Source: an uncultured Clostridia bacterium (GTDB lineage: Bacteria > Bacillota > Clostridia > Christensenellales > UBA1242). From it: a stretch of DNA of 64,000 nucleotides. Positions 1-15,000 of this stretch are shown piece after piece. The stretch is taken from positions 40,093 to 104,092 of the forward strand of contig CALWPL010000005.1 of the NCBI GenBank assembly GCA_944383405.1. Direction: 5' to 3'. Position 1 is the stretch's first letter. Each line of letters starts with the position of its first letter. A program made the translations under genes and the position numbers. The notes below the pieces were generated by a model. That model had not been told where the DNA came from and searched no databases. It saw only the letters and a program-made list of their open reading frames with translations.

Positions 1-2
1 AT

Positions 3-3000
3 GCCTATGCAGTAGTTGAAGGAACATTAACATCAACTAGACTCACAACAAACGGAAAAAAGATTAATTTACATTTTAGTTATTATAATGAAGATGACCC
101 TAATAAGACGCCTAATGACACCAAAATGGTAAGATTTAACAATATTGATAGTTTAAATCTAAATAAAGATTACTTTAATTTGGTAAAAGATATTGCAGAG
201 TTAACAGATTATTGTTTACAAATTACAACAGAGTCTAGTTTTGCATGGCTTGTAATAATGGAGATTGCACAAGTAATCTACATTAATCCAAATGGTGGAA
301 CTATTGAATTTGAAGGGGTAACTGTAAGTGGGGATACTTCTCTTGAAATTGTCAACCTTCCACAGCGTGGTTCACTTGCATTCCTAGACGAAATTGTGGG
401 GCATAAGATAGGGTATGCAATGCTAGATACATTTGTTGATAGGGATAGTAATGTTATTTACACTTCAGATAGTGAATTACCGATTTATGTTTTGACTCTG
501 CTTGTACAATGGACTTCAAAAGACTATGATGTTAAATTTATAAGAAATGGAGACAATGGTACAACGACAGAACAGACATCACTAAAATATGAAGCATATA
601 CAAGGCTTGGTACTGCAAGTTTAACATATAACACATTCGCAGGGTGGGAATTAGCGTATATGGAAAACGATGAACTTGTCTATACGGGAATTATATTTAA
701 TGCGAATACTAATTTTAGTTTAATGTCTATTAACGATGAAAATTTAGTGTCTAGTGTAACGGGTGAGACGGGAAGTCAAATATTTGAAAAAATAGATGGT
801 GGAGATAATACTGTTTATTTAGTAAGTAGTTTTACACCTATTGAAGTGGAAATTCTAGTGCATGGAAATGGTGGGGTTGCCATTGATTCAACAGTTGATT
901 CAAGATATGAAAAGATACAGATTGATGAAGATACCTGGATGTATACTTGTGCACAAAGTGAACTATATGTTGATTATAACGATTTTGTTGAAGATTTTGA
1001 ATATCAAGACCATGCAGTTGATGGACTTTTTACAGGGACAGATGGTGTTTATGATGAAGGCTTTGATGTAATGTATGATGAGATTAATTCGTCTATTAAT
1101 ATATCAAATGTAACTCGCCTTGAATTATATTGTCATTGGAAAAATGTTGTTGCTTATATTAGAAAAGACGCAACAAACGAAGATAATGAAAGAAGGATTT
1201 ATTTTGATGACCTTGTTGAAGCAGTAAATGCTCTTGTAACAGGAGATGACCTTGTTATTGTTGCAAGTAATATTTATCTTACAAATACACTTAATTTTGA
1301 TGTTGATGTAGATGTTTATGTTAGAGGAAATGTAACAATTCATAGACAAAATGGCTTCTATGATTTTCTAATTACTATTTCATCTGATGTAAATATCTTA
1401 CCTGAAAATGATGAGAGCAGTTTAACTATTGATGGTAATGGCAGTGCAGGTGTTGCAACTAATGGCTCAATAAGAGTTGCTTCAAGTGGAAATTTGGTTC
1501 TTGAATCAGGGATAACAATTCAAAATGCTTTCTCTAAGGAAAATGGTGCTGGTATTTTTGCAGATGGTAGTTTAGTAATTAATGGTGCTGTTATTCAAAA
1601 CAATAGAACCATGTCAAATGGGGGTGGTATTTATGCTACAGGTGGTTTACAAATAAATGAAGGCACTATAATTTCTAATAATACAGCAGATGGCTTTGGT
1701 GGCGGTATTTATATTGGAAGTGGGTTATTTAATATTGTAAAAAGCACAATAAGCGAAAATAATGCTAAATATGGTGGTGGTGTTTATTATGCAAGCAATC
1801 TCGCAGGTGAAATAAGTGGTGGACAAATTATTAACAACTCAACTTCAAATGGAGAGCAGTATTTTGGTGGTGGAATTTACATTGCTTTAAATAGTGGGGC
1901 ATTAGTACTTTCAGAAGGAGTTGCTATTACTGGAAATACATCAGGATATGGTGGCGGTGTGTTTATAGTTGGTAATAACGATGGGAACTCAGATTATAAC
2001 TTGTTAATTGAAAATGCTGTAATTAGTGGGAACACTGCTGTTTATGGTGGTGGTATAGGAATTGGGGATACGGCGTATAATTACAACAAACATGTTATTA
2101 GAATGCTTGATGGTATGATTACAAATAACACTGCAACTTATGGTGGTGGGGTAAGCATATTTAGAGGAACATTTGAACTTAGAGGTGGTTCAATTTCATC
2201 GAATATTGCGACAAGTGGTAGTAATATGTTTATATCTTCTGTAAGTTCAAATTTTTATGGAGTGGCAAGTATTATAGGTGGAGTAATTGGAAATGCGACA
2301 GAAGATAGTGGGGATATTTATGTAAATGCTAAGAATTCAACTATTGGTGGCAAACTTCAACTTAGTGGATTTTATGAAATATATTCTCATGTAAAAGTTG
2401 CAAATGGTGCAAAAATTAATGTTGTAGGAGTAATAAGTAGCGATACTCCAAGCATTATAATAGAGCCGGTTGCTACAAGTTCTATGGGAGAAATATCTAA
2501 TTATCCAACAGGGAATAACTTGCTTGTTGTGGTTAATTTTGAAAACTTGATAGCGGTTCAACAAGATAAATTTGATTTGATTGAAGATGTAAAAAATCAA
2601 GGAGTTAATAGTTATAGGCTTAAAACAATTGAACAAGATATTGTTATAACTAGTGCTTTGTTTACCTTAACAATTGACCCTATGGATGGTGTGCTTTCAA
2701 GTGATGGCGAAATTGAGTATACAACAGATAATGATTTATGGTTGACAGAAGTTTATTATACAAGTTCTGTTTATGAGGCATTAAGTCATGTTACGGCAAG
2801 CATTGAAAATAGATACTTTATGGGCTTCTATACTTATGTAGATGAAGAAAAAGTTTATATTGATGAAGATTTTACAATGCCTTATGATGACCTTACTGTT
2901 TATGTTGAATGGTCAAATGATTATTATGTTTTGACAATTAACTTTAATGATACGAGAAGTTTGAGTGGGACGCAGGCTAGATTTAATATTGCGGGTGCAG

Positions 3001-6000
3001 ATTTGACAGCAGGTGAAATTTACGATGAAGAAAATAGGCAAATAAGCCTTGAAGTTTTTGTCGATGGTGATGGGACAAGTTATGGTGCACAAGCAATAAA
3101 TAGAATTGCAGGACTACTTACAAGAAACAATTACACAATCTTAGGATTTAGTCCATCGCAGTTGGTTGATGGAAACAATGAAATATATGGTCAAGATGGA
3201 AACGAATTTTTGATGCCAGAAGGAGACATAACTTTATATGTGTTATGGCTTGGTAACCCATATACTGTTACTTATAATTCAAATAGACCTAGTAGACAAA
3301 ATGCTGAACAAATTCAAATTGAATACACATTTGATGAACTTATAAATGTTGGGGATGAAGATACATTTGACACCCCAGGATACAACCTAATTGGTTGGAG
3401 TTTAAGTTCAAATAGTCAAGAAGTAGAGTATGAAGTTGGAGAAAGCACATACAATCTAATAGATGACAACAATCAAGGAATTTCACTTTATGCAGTTTGG
3501 GAAGCAATAGAATATGTAGTACATTATGATAGTAATATGCAAGGTAGAGTTGTTGAAGGCGAAATTGAAGACGATATCTTTGTTTATGGTGTAGAGAAAT
3601 CTCTTTCAAGCAAGTCATTTACGACAATTGGATATACGCAAGTGGGATGGAGTCTTGATCCTAATTGTGATAGTGATAGTACAGATAATTATTATAGTTT
3701 TGAAGATAATCTTATTGCTATTAATTTGACGACCGAAGATGAAGTTACAATTTATGCAGTGTGGGCTCAAAACACTTATTATGTAAATCTTCATGAAAGT
3801 GGGGTTGAAGGTTCTTTAATTGTAAGTACAGTTTCAGTTCTTTACGATAGTCAAGACACATCTTTACCTCTTGCTACCCAAGTATTTGGGAATTCAAATT
3901 CATATTATTTTGCTGGATGGTCTCTTACCCCTTATGCTGATAGTGATGACGCTCAAATTGATTTTGAAGATGGGCAAGTATTGTATAACCTTGTAGAGAG
4001 CGGAGAAATAGATTTATATCCTGTTTGGATAGCAAGAAAGGTTATTATTTATGCAAATAATAATACAGAAGATGCTGTAACAATAAACGCTCAGACTAAT
4101 GGGAATATTGTTATAAGTAAAGAAGAACTAAGTTCATTAGTTACTTATCCAGGTTTTGAGATTGGGGATTTAAGTACAAATGCACAAGTGGCTCTTGGTA
4201 CGAGGTACAATTTTGATAATTATGGAGTTATTACAATTAGTGCTGAGGCAAATCAAGAAAATGAAATAATACTATATATTGCTTGGAGAGCAAGACAATA
4301 TACTTTTAACTTTGTCGTTGATAATGAGCAATATGACGCTCTTTCAAGTCAAATAAAGAGTGCAAAAGTAAGTGGTGGGAATGCATATACAAATTTCACT
4401 GATGATAATAGAATTTATGCTTATGATGACATACTTGAAGGTGTAGAATTTTATGGTTGGTCAGTTGACAGTGAGTGCAGTACACTAGATTTTGAACTTG
4501 GAAGTTACAACGAACTAACTAGTGATGTTTTTGAAAAGTTTATGATGTATCAGGATGTTACTTCAAGTACATTAACCTTGTATGCAGTGCTTAGTCAAAC
4601 ATATCAGATAACTTATAACTTAAATAACAACTCTCATAATGTTATTTTTGGTAGTACAACAAATATTACAGGAGAAAACAGTGTAACAACAGATGTAATA
4701 GATATTAATACACCTGTTCAACTTGCTTTTAGTGATTATCAAGGGAATGTATGGGAGATAGCGGATATTGATAGTTCAAATCCTTCATCTCTTTATGCTT
4801 ACTTCCTTGGCTGGGCTTTTGATAGTAATGCAGAAATTCCAGATTTTGTCGAAGGACAAGAAGTTGGGTTGCAATTTAGTGGAAATATTACCTTATATGC
4901 TGTTTGGGGTTATTATACAAATCCATTCTATTTTGAGTATGTAAGTCAGGGAGAAGGGGTTGCAATCAGTGGATTAAGTCAACTTGGATTAACAAATCTT
5001 TCAGAATCTGCTCATGTTGTTTTCCCAAGGCATACACTAAAAGTTTCAAATAATACTTACTCGATGGGCGAACAAATTGTTGGAATTATGTCTAGTACGC
5101 AGGAGATTAATAATATAACTAGTGTTGACCTAGCGTATATGGATAATTTACAAACTATTTCTGAGTTTGCATTTGCAAATTATTCAAATTTAACAAGTAT
5201 TTCTTCTGTTCCACAACAGGCTGAAATTGGTGGTGGTGCATTTAGTGGAGTAAGTATTGAAAGTGTTGAATTTGAAAGTGGCGAACAAGATAGATATTTA
5301 CTTGATGAAAAAGGAAATATTTATTTAGTTTCAGGAATGAGTGCTAGTTTGCATACAATTCTTGTAAAAAATAGTAGTGAAAGTATTGTAATTGGAGAAA
5401 ATGTTCAACTTGGAAGTGCTAGTTATGCAGTGAGTGAAATATTAAGTTATGCATTATATAATACAACCTTTAATAATGTAGAAGTTACAGAAGATGTAAG
5501 TAAAATTTCAGAAAATGCTTTAGGTGGTGTGAATGGGCTTAGTAATTTAGTTGTTCCATTTATAGGAACACAAAACGATGTAACTTCTTCTCAAACACTT
5601 GCTACAATGATTGGGGACGATTTAATTCAAAGTTTAAGAGTTGTTACGGTTACAAATCAAACGGTTGTTTTAGTGGGTGCTTTTAGTGGGCAAGAATATA
5701 TTGAAGAAGTTTATTATACTTCTGGTATAACGCTTATTAATAATGACGCATTTAATGGGTGCGTAAGTTTATCTATGCTAAAAGGTGTAGGAGAAGAAGA
5801 TTTTGATATGTCTCTTTGCACTCAAATAGGTAGTAGGGCGTTCTATGGATGTACAAGTTTGCCAACAAGTATTAACTTTACAGTTACAACTAGTATTGGG
5901 AACGAGGCTTTCTCAAATACAAACATAACAAAAGTTAGTTTGTCAAGAGAGATAGAATCACTTGGTACTTCAGAAAATAGGGAAATGTATACGGCATTTA

Positions 6001-9000
6001 AGAATGCAACAAATCTTACTGAGGCTTATGTGTATTCTACCTATGCTTTTGAAGCAGTTATAAATAATACTAATATTAAGGGCGGAGATGAAGTAAATGG
6101 AACAATTTATACTGATGTTAATTTCTATTTAGTTCTTAATAACTTAACTGATAACTTACTTAAAGAAAAATATTTCTCATACAACATTGTTGTGTATGAT
6201 AGGGTTGAAGTTTTTGAAGGAAATCAAAGTGTTGGAGTCTATAACACACTTGAAGAAGCAGTGATAAATGCGCAAGCAGGGCAAAGAATTTTAATAAAAG
6301 CAGACACTCAGATTACTCAACAAATTGCTATTGATAAAGACATTAGTATTTATGCAGGATTTAGTGTTGTTGATGAAGATGATGATGCTTATGAATACGC
6401 ACAAAATAGAGAAGATGTTTATGTTTCGGTTTCAGATGCTCTTAAAAACACACCAGTATTTATAATCAGCAGTAGTAATGTCAATTTTGGTGGTAGTTTT
6501 ATAGGTGATATGTATAGTGAAAATTATCTTGACGGAAACTTGAATATCTTTGCAAATAATTCTAGAAGCGCAAGCATGATAGTGTCTACAAATTCAAATA
6601 TTACATTTGGCGAAAAGATGAGAATTTATGATTTCAAGACAAGTAGTGATGCACAGGTTAATGGCTCGGTTGCTCAACTTTTGGGGAACACAACTCTAAC
6701 ATCTATTGGTGCAAACATTCGTGATAATAGTGCGACAAATGGTGGGGTTTTCTATGTCGACGACTCAGAACTTATAATTAATTCAGGTATTATAAATAAC
6801 AATAGTGCAGTAAATGGTGGTGTTGCTTATGTAACAAAGCAAGGAAGAGTTTATATTGAACAAACAAATCAAGTTAGCATAACAGATAATAGTGCAAGTA
6901 TGTATGGTGGTGTTTTGTATGTTGATACAACAATACTTGATGAAAATTATGCTGTTCACATTGGAAGTTCTACAATTTCAAATAATAGCGCAAATCAAGG
7001 CGGAGCAATTTACATTTTAGATGGTATTGTTAGTGTAAATAGCGAAGACGCAAATATTATTTCCAATTCTGCTGCAACTCATGGTGGTGGCGTATATGTA
7101 AGAGGCGGAATACTTTCAGTACGCAGTGGAAATATTGGAAGTGTTGACGGCGCAAATAAGGCTGTAAGCGGTGGTGGCGTTTATGTTGGTTTGCAAGGTA
7201 TAATAAGATTACTTGGGCAAAATGCAAGCATTTCATATAACACGGCGACTAATGGTGCAAATATTTATTTTGCTTCTCAAATTGATACGAATGGATTAAT
7301 TTCTGAACTTTCAGCAGGTATAATTAGTTACGGAAATAATGGTCAAGATGTCCAAAATAAATTTGGTGGCGGAATTTATCAAGAGAGTGGTATTTTATAT
7401 TTGAAAGATAGCATAATAATTTCAAATAATAGTGCAGAATATGGTGGTGGTATATATTTGGCAAATGGAGTATTATCCATTAAAAATACTGCGTCTAATA
7501 GCGAAGAAGCATCAGGCTTTGGTGTGCTTCAAAACCAGGCAAGCGTTGGCGGTGGTTTGTATTTGGCAAACGGAGAAGCAACAATTAGCGGTTCAGATAT
7601 AAGGCAGAATACAGCAAGTGAAAATGGTGGTGGCATTTATATTAATGGTGGTAATTTAAGGATAGAAAATACTAGGACATGTTTGTCTAATGTGTCTGAA
7701 AATACTTCGCAAAATGGTGCTGGTATATATATTGATAAAAAGGGTGCTGTTACAATTTCAAGTTCTAACATCTCGTCAAATACAGCGAGCATGAGTCAAG
7801 AAGGAAATGATGGAAATGGTGGTGGAATTTATCTACAAAGTGGGTCATTAACTTTAAGAACTGCACAAATTACAAATAATGTAGCAGGTCAAAATGGTGG
7901 TGGTTTATATATTCCAAATGCACAAACAAATATATCATTTACAATGTATGAAGATACAACAATTTCTCAAAATAGTGCAGTAAATGGTGGCGGAATTTAT
8001 GTAGATAGAGCACTTGACATTAGTCAAGGTTTAATAAGTGCAAATACGGCAACTCTTGGTGGGCAGATATTTGTTGGGAAGAATGCAGTTTTAACTCTTG
8101 ATAAAGTTGAGATAACAACTCAAAATAATGATATTGAAAACTATACCTTAGGTGTATATCTTGAACAAGGTGGAGTGGCTAATGCATTTAGTATTACAAA
8201 CTACACGAATATTCATAGAGCGGACACTTATGTCTATTTGAGTCAGGGTTCAATTGTTTATGTAATAGATAGATTTACCGCTGATTATCAAGTAAAATTA
8301 TATATTGAAGAAGCTGTTGCGGGCAAGAAAGTTAAGGTGGCACAATTTGCAAGAAATGATTATGCTAGTGCAGGTAAATTCTATGCTAGGTACACAGCAT
8401 TTACAAAAGAAACAAATTCAATTTATGCAGTTGAAGCAACTGTTATTGCAAGTTTAAACAAGGAAATAACTGGCAATGACGAAAGTGAAGTCAATTACGC
8501 AACTTTAAAAGAAGCGGTTGAATTGTGTCAAAATAATAGTTATTTAAGGCTTATTGGCAATCAAGAAATAACAAGTACTCTTGCAGTTTCTGTACCAGAA
8601 GGGAAAACAGTTACAATTATAACAGATGGCGAGCAAATTATAACAAGGGGAACAGAAGTAAATGGAAGCGTTTATAATGGTTATTTAATTACTGTTTTTG
8701 GGACATTGTTACTTAATGATGAAGAATCTGATAATAATTTACTTGTGATAGATGGGAAAAAGGCTCAGAATAGTTCTTCGTTAATTTATGTTGGTGATTC
8801 AGGCAGGCTTAATATTTATAATAATGTTGAGATTAAGAACAATGATGCTTCTCTTAGAATTTATGACCTAACAAGGCCTAACACCAATAAAAAAATCAGT
8901 ATTAGTGATGCTTATAATGGCGGAGCGATATATCTTGGTGGCGGAAGCATTGTAATGCATGGCGGTAGCATTTATAATAATAGTGCAAGAAATGGCGGGG

Positions 9001-12000
9001 CAATTTATGTTTCAAGTGGTAGTCTTGATATTCGTGGTGGAAGCATAGGATTTGAAACAGAAAGTGGAATTCTTGGGAATACTGCTTTGCAAAATGGTGG
9101 TGGAATTTTTGTTGAAAGTGGGGCTGTAATTCTTGGAGAATCTCAAATTATTGGTAATAGTGCAGTAAATGGTGGTGGAGTTTATGTTTATAGACAAGGG
9201 ACACTTGAAATAGAAAGAACGACAATTTCATCAAATACAGCAACTAATTCTGGTGGTGGACTTTATCTTGCTTCAACAAGAAGTGGGGAAAGTTACTTTA
9301 TGACTGGTGGTGAAATTTCAAGAAATAGTGCAGTGAATGGTGGTGGTTTATATATTAGTGGTGGCACGATTATAATGGAGACTGATGCAAGTCAGATAAG
9401 CAACCTATTTGACTTGAACTCAGCAAGTAAGAATGGTGGCGCAATTTATGTTGCAGATACTGGACTTATTAATATGAGTGGTGGCGTTTTAACTAATAAT
9501 ACGGCAAGTGAAAATGGTGGTGGAATTTATTATAGTAGCAACAATGTAAATCTTTCAAGTGGGATTACCGATTCAAGTATAGGTCTTCAAAACCATGGTA
9601 ATAGTGCAGTAAATGGTGGTGGAATATATATTACAAGTGGAAATATTGTTATTACAGGACTTGATTTTTCATCAAATGAATTTAGTAGCGTTATTTCAGG
9701 AAATACTGCTTCTCAAAATGGTGGTGGGGTTTATGTTGGTGGAACAGGTGCTGTTAGCCTTATAAGAACGGGTATTTCAAATAATAATGCGGTTAATGGG
9801 GCTGGTATATATATAACATCAACTAGAAATATAGAGTTAGAAGGTAGTTTAGTTTCAGCAAATTCATCAAGCGGGAATGGTGGCGGAATTTATCAAGAAA
9901 ATGGTAATTTAATTATAACCACTACGGCGGATGAACAACTAGATGGTATAGAAGGAAACACTTCGCAAACAAATGGTGCTGGTTTATACATTGTTGGTGG
10001 ATTTACTAGAATTGATTCTACACTTATTCAAAATAATAATAGTATTACTGGAACTGGTGCGGGGATATATGTTGGTGGTGGAGAAGTTGAAATAACTACA
10101 AGTAACATCAGCAACAATACTATATCTGGCGAACAAAAGGATGGGCAAGGAATTTATTACAATGCTGGTAATCTTACTTTACTTGGCGAGAACATAATTC
10201 AAAATCCAACAAGTCAAGAAGCAAGGTCAGGTAGTATTTTAATTCAAGGAGAAACTTCTCTTGAAGAATCCTTTACGATTTCTGGTTCAATTTCGTACAT
10301 TTATGATGCAATATATTTGAAAGATAAAGGGTCATGGATTAATTCTTATGAAGGCGATGAGAGTGAAGTTGCAAGCAACATGGCATTTAGTCAGGGTTCA
10401 AATCCAGATGCAACTATTTTGATAAAAGTTGACTCTGCAAAAGATGTTGGAGATAAAGTCGCAAAATTCAGTGCAAGTAGTATCTTAAGAAATGATTTAA
10501 TTAGCATGTTTGAACTGGATATGAATAGTCAGAGAATGTTAGTACAAGGGACAGGAGACAATGCAGACTTTATTATTCTTCAATCGCAATTCTTCCAGTT
10601 AGTTGTTGGAAAGGAAGGAGAAGTTGGAGAAATTGTTGGTGTATTTACTTCTCTTACAGAACTTGTTGAAAATTTACATCTTTATAGTGATAGAGTTAGT
10701 GAGAGAGGTTATTTGGTTTTTGTAAACTTTAATAGCAGTGAAGATTCTTATGTTGTTAACTCGACTGTAAATAGTAATGTGTATGAAGAATACCTTAGTG
10801 GATTTTCAAAGAAGATAACGATTACTCCTAGGGCGGAAAATCAAATATTTACAAGAGAAGATGGGGCTAGTGATATTGCTATTTTCAATGTCTTTGAAGG
10901 AGATGAAGTTTATTTAGGCTTTAATAGTCAATTTAATGATTTTTATGAACAATTTAAAGTAAACAAAGATACTTCAAAGTTAATATTTGAAGGTAGTGAA
11001 AATAGCGCTTCATCTATTATTACAAACTTTGGGAAGTTAACTCTTGGAAAGGGCGTTGAAGTTAGAAACGAATTTATAACTAGCGAAGAAGGTGCTGTAA
11101 ATAGTTATGGAGAACTAGTTGTTGATGGTGCAGTTTTGCACAATAATGAAGGTATAAATGGTGGAGCAATTTATGTTGCAGATGGAACATTTAATATGTT
11201 GAGTGGGGAAATCTATGCAAACTATGCAATAAATGGTGGAGCAATATATATTTCGACAAATGTTGAAGCAACAATAAGCGGCGGAACTATTGGTAGACAA
11301 AATGAAGAAGGAAGTAGAGACGAACTTAGAAATATTGCAATCAATGGTGGAGCAATTTATGTTGCAGGTGGACTTCTTAACATTACTGGTGGCGACATAT
11401 CCTTTAACTACGCAAGTGAAATGGGTGGAGCAATTTATATTACTCCAAGCATGACTGTTACGGGAAGTGTCAGTGGCAGGGTTGTCATTTCAAGTAGTAC
11501 TCTTCCACAAGAAATGACATATATTTCAAATAACGAAGCAGGCGAAAATGGTGGTGCTATATATGTCGAAGATAATTTTATTGACCAAAATGTTTCTTTT
11601 GCAGATAGGTTAAAGACCCTAACTATTAATGGTGGAATAATAGACAATAACACAGCAATGTTTGGTGGTGGAATTTACGCAACAAATGTTAGGATAGAGG
11701 ATAATGAAAAGTTCTACACAGGAGCAACTGAATTTGTTGATAGCGGAGTTTCAAGTTATGTTTATGGTGTTAGTATTGAGATAAATGGTGGTACTATTGA
11801 CCGTAACTTTGTAGAATTTGACGCACAGATGCAAGACATAGGTCTTGGTGGCGGGATATTTATATATGGTGGCGAAATGCAGATGAATGGTGGAATAATT
11901 TCAGGCTCTGCAAATAGTTATATAGCGCTTAATGGTGGTGGAATTTACTTAAAAGATTCTGTTGTTACAATAAATGATGGTATTATTAGGAATAACGAAG

Positions 12001-15000
12001 TTGGGAACAATGGCGGTGGAATTTATGTTGATAAGACTTCAACATTTACACTAAATGGAACTAGTTCAACTTTAATTTCAAATAACTACGCTTATGCAAA
12101 TGGTGGTGGAATTTATCAAGAAAAAGGTAAGACCAATTTAGCAACTGGTGTTGATACCTATGAAGAAGTAACTGTTAGTGGAAAAGTTATACTCATTGGT
12201 GGGACAATTACTGGCAATATAGTAGAGACTGGTGGAAAAGGACCTGGGGCTTATGTAAATACAGAAGCACATGATTTTGTACTTGGAGCGGGGATAGTAA
12301 ATGGAGAAGTTTCGTTACTATCAGAAAATTTGGTTATTAATGATATTTTATATCTTGCAAATGATAGTTTAATTTATGTAAATGCAAAATATAATCCAGC
12401 GTATAATACTCTTGATAGAAAGATACCTGTTGCTTGTGATTATACATCAGATACTTATACAAAACTAGATGGAGAAAGGGTTATAATTGCAAGATATACA
12501 AGTGCGATTGATGAAGCAGATTCTGTTAGTATTGAAGCAAAACTCTTTACTGGTAAGGACAATGCACAACAAGATTACTGTTTTATAATTTATAATGGAT
12601 ATGATGTAGTTATAGGGAGAATGAATGTTGCAAAATACATTGAGGGTCAATCGGTTAGTTTCTTTGAAACTCTTGAAGATGCTCTTGAAAGTGTGAAGAA
12701 CAACTTAAATACTACAATATACATTTTAGTTGATGAACAGCAACAAGCATTTAGACTTACCATGGAGAAAAAGGTTACGCTTACAGGAGAAAAACACATT
12801 AGGGTAACTTCTGGTAAATATGATAAAGAAACTGATACTTTAACTGAATATGGTGTTAATGAAAGATATCTAAGCGTATATATTGGTAATTATGGTGGCG
12901 GAGACATTATAACGCTTCAAATGGATACTGGTTCACAATTAATGTTTGATAATATCAGAATTGTTGGAAATGATGATGCTGAAAATAAAGCAATAAATCT
13001 ATTTAGAGTAAATAGTGGTAATTTAACACTTAAAAATGTAATTGTTGAAAAGAATGTAAGTAAATCAGATGGAACTCTTATAAATGTTTCAGGTGGTTCG
13101 GCTCACTTAATTGGTGATATTGTTTCAAGGGATGGAACCCAAGTTGAAGGAATGCTTGTAAGTCAAGGGGCTGCTCAACTTGGTATAATAAATGTAAGCA
13201 AAGGAGAGTTGCTTCTTAGTGGAGAGGGTGTTTTAATTACTCAAAATACGGTTGAAGCAGGTACTATTTATGTAACAGATGGAACAATAACAATAGAAAA
13301 TGGTGCAAATATAATGGGAAATATTGCAAGGTCAAATGGCGGAGGGGTTTATCTTACAGGTAAAAACAGCAATTTAATTGTTGACGGTGCAAATATTTCA
13401 TCAAATAGTGCTCTAAATGGTGGCGGCTTATATATTGAAGATGGTGCTATTGAATTTTCAGGGGCAAACATTACTGATAACGAGGCTACAAATGGTGGTG
13501 GTATATATATTGATATTGAATTTGAAATGGATTTAGGTTATGATTCTAATTCATACATTTCAAGAAATATAGCAGAGTCTTATGGTGGCGGTATTTATGC
13601 AACGGCAGATTTAACTATTGGAAGGGGCGTTATTGTTAGCGAAAACGAGGCATATTATGGTGGTGGTGTATCAGTAAGAGACGGAGATTTATTAGTAACA
13701 GGTGGGGCTCAAATTTCAAGCAATATTGCTATAAGTTCTGGTGCTGGGGTATATTCTACTAGTGGTAATATTACAATTGAAGAAGCAACAATTTCAAACA
13801 ACTCAATGCCTGTTGATAGTACGGAAATGCTAGGTGGTGGTATTTATATTGCAGGCACTGATTCAAAACTTACTATTTTAGGGTTAGCAAATATTATAGG
13901 TAACTCGGCAATTTATGGTGGTGGAATTTATGTTGGACCTGGTGTAATATTTGAGATGAGTCAAGGAAATATTGGAGGGAACTCTGCGCTTGAAAATGGT
14001 GGTGGTATTTACTTTATAGGAAAATCATTTACTATGACAGGCGGAAGTATTGCTGGTATGGCTCAGTCTGACTCAGAAGCAATTTCTGGGAATAGCGCTC
14101 TAAATGGTGGTGGTATTTATCTTGCTGGTGGGGTATTTGATATGTCTAATGGAAACATTGGAGCGCAAGGATATGGAAACACTGCAACAAATGGTGCTGG
14201 AATTTATGTAAATGGGGCACAGATAACTCTTGAAGGCAATGGTGTAATAGAAGGAAATATTGCAGATGGTGGTAATGGTGGTGGTGTGTTTATTGACAAA
14301 ACAGATTCTGGAGTTAATCAAATAATTGGCAACTTCCAAATTGTTTCAAATGAGGCAACAAATGGTGGTGGTTTATATATAACAAACGGAGCGTTTACTA
14401 TTTCTGGTGGAAATATTGGTGTTAAGGGCAAACCTAACAAAGCAGTAAATGGTGGTGGAATATACGCAAATGGTGGAAGACTTGAAATTGAAAATGGAAA
14501 TATTTCATATAACGAAGCGACAAGCGCTGGTGGTGGAATGTATATTAATATGTGTGGTGTTATTAGCAAAGACGCTAATAATGAAGTCAGTGCATTGGTA
14601 GACTTTATTAGCGGGGATATTGCTTATAACAGAGCGGATTCTGGAACGGCGCCTGATTCTGTTGAGGCAAAGGCAAATGGTGGTGGTATTTATCTTGCAG
14701 GAAATGAGTATACGAGTTCTGCCAGCGGTGTGTTAAATATTAATTCGCAGGCTGTAATATATGGAAATTATGCAGATGGCAATGGTGGTGGTATTTATAA
14801 CAGTGGAAGAATTATTATGGAAGGTGGAAAAATTGGTAAGACTTCTAACAATGATAATGATAAGAACATAGCGATTGGAAGCGGTGGTGGGCTCTATGTT
14901 AATAATGGTTACCTTTATTTAGTTGGAACTGGAAAATCAAATGGAACTTCAATTATAAACAATCAAGCAACAAATGGCGGCGGTATTTATATTGAAAATG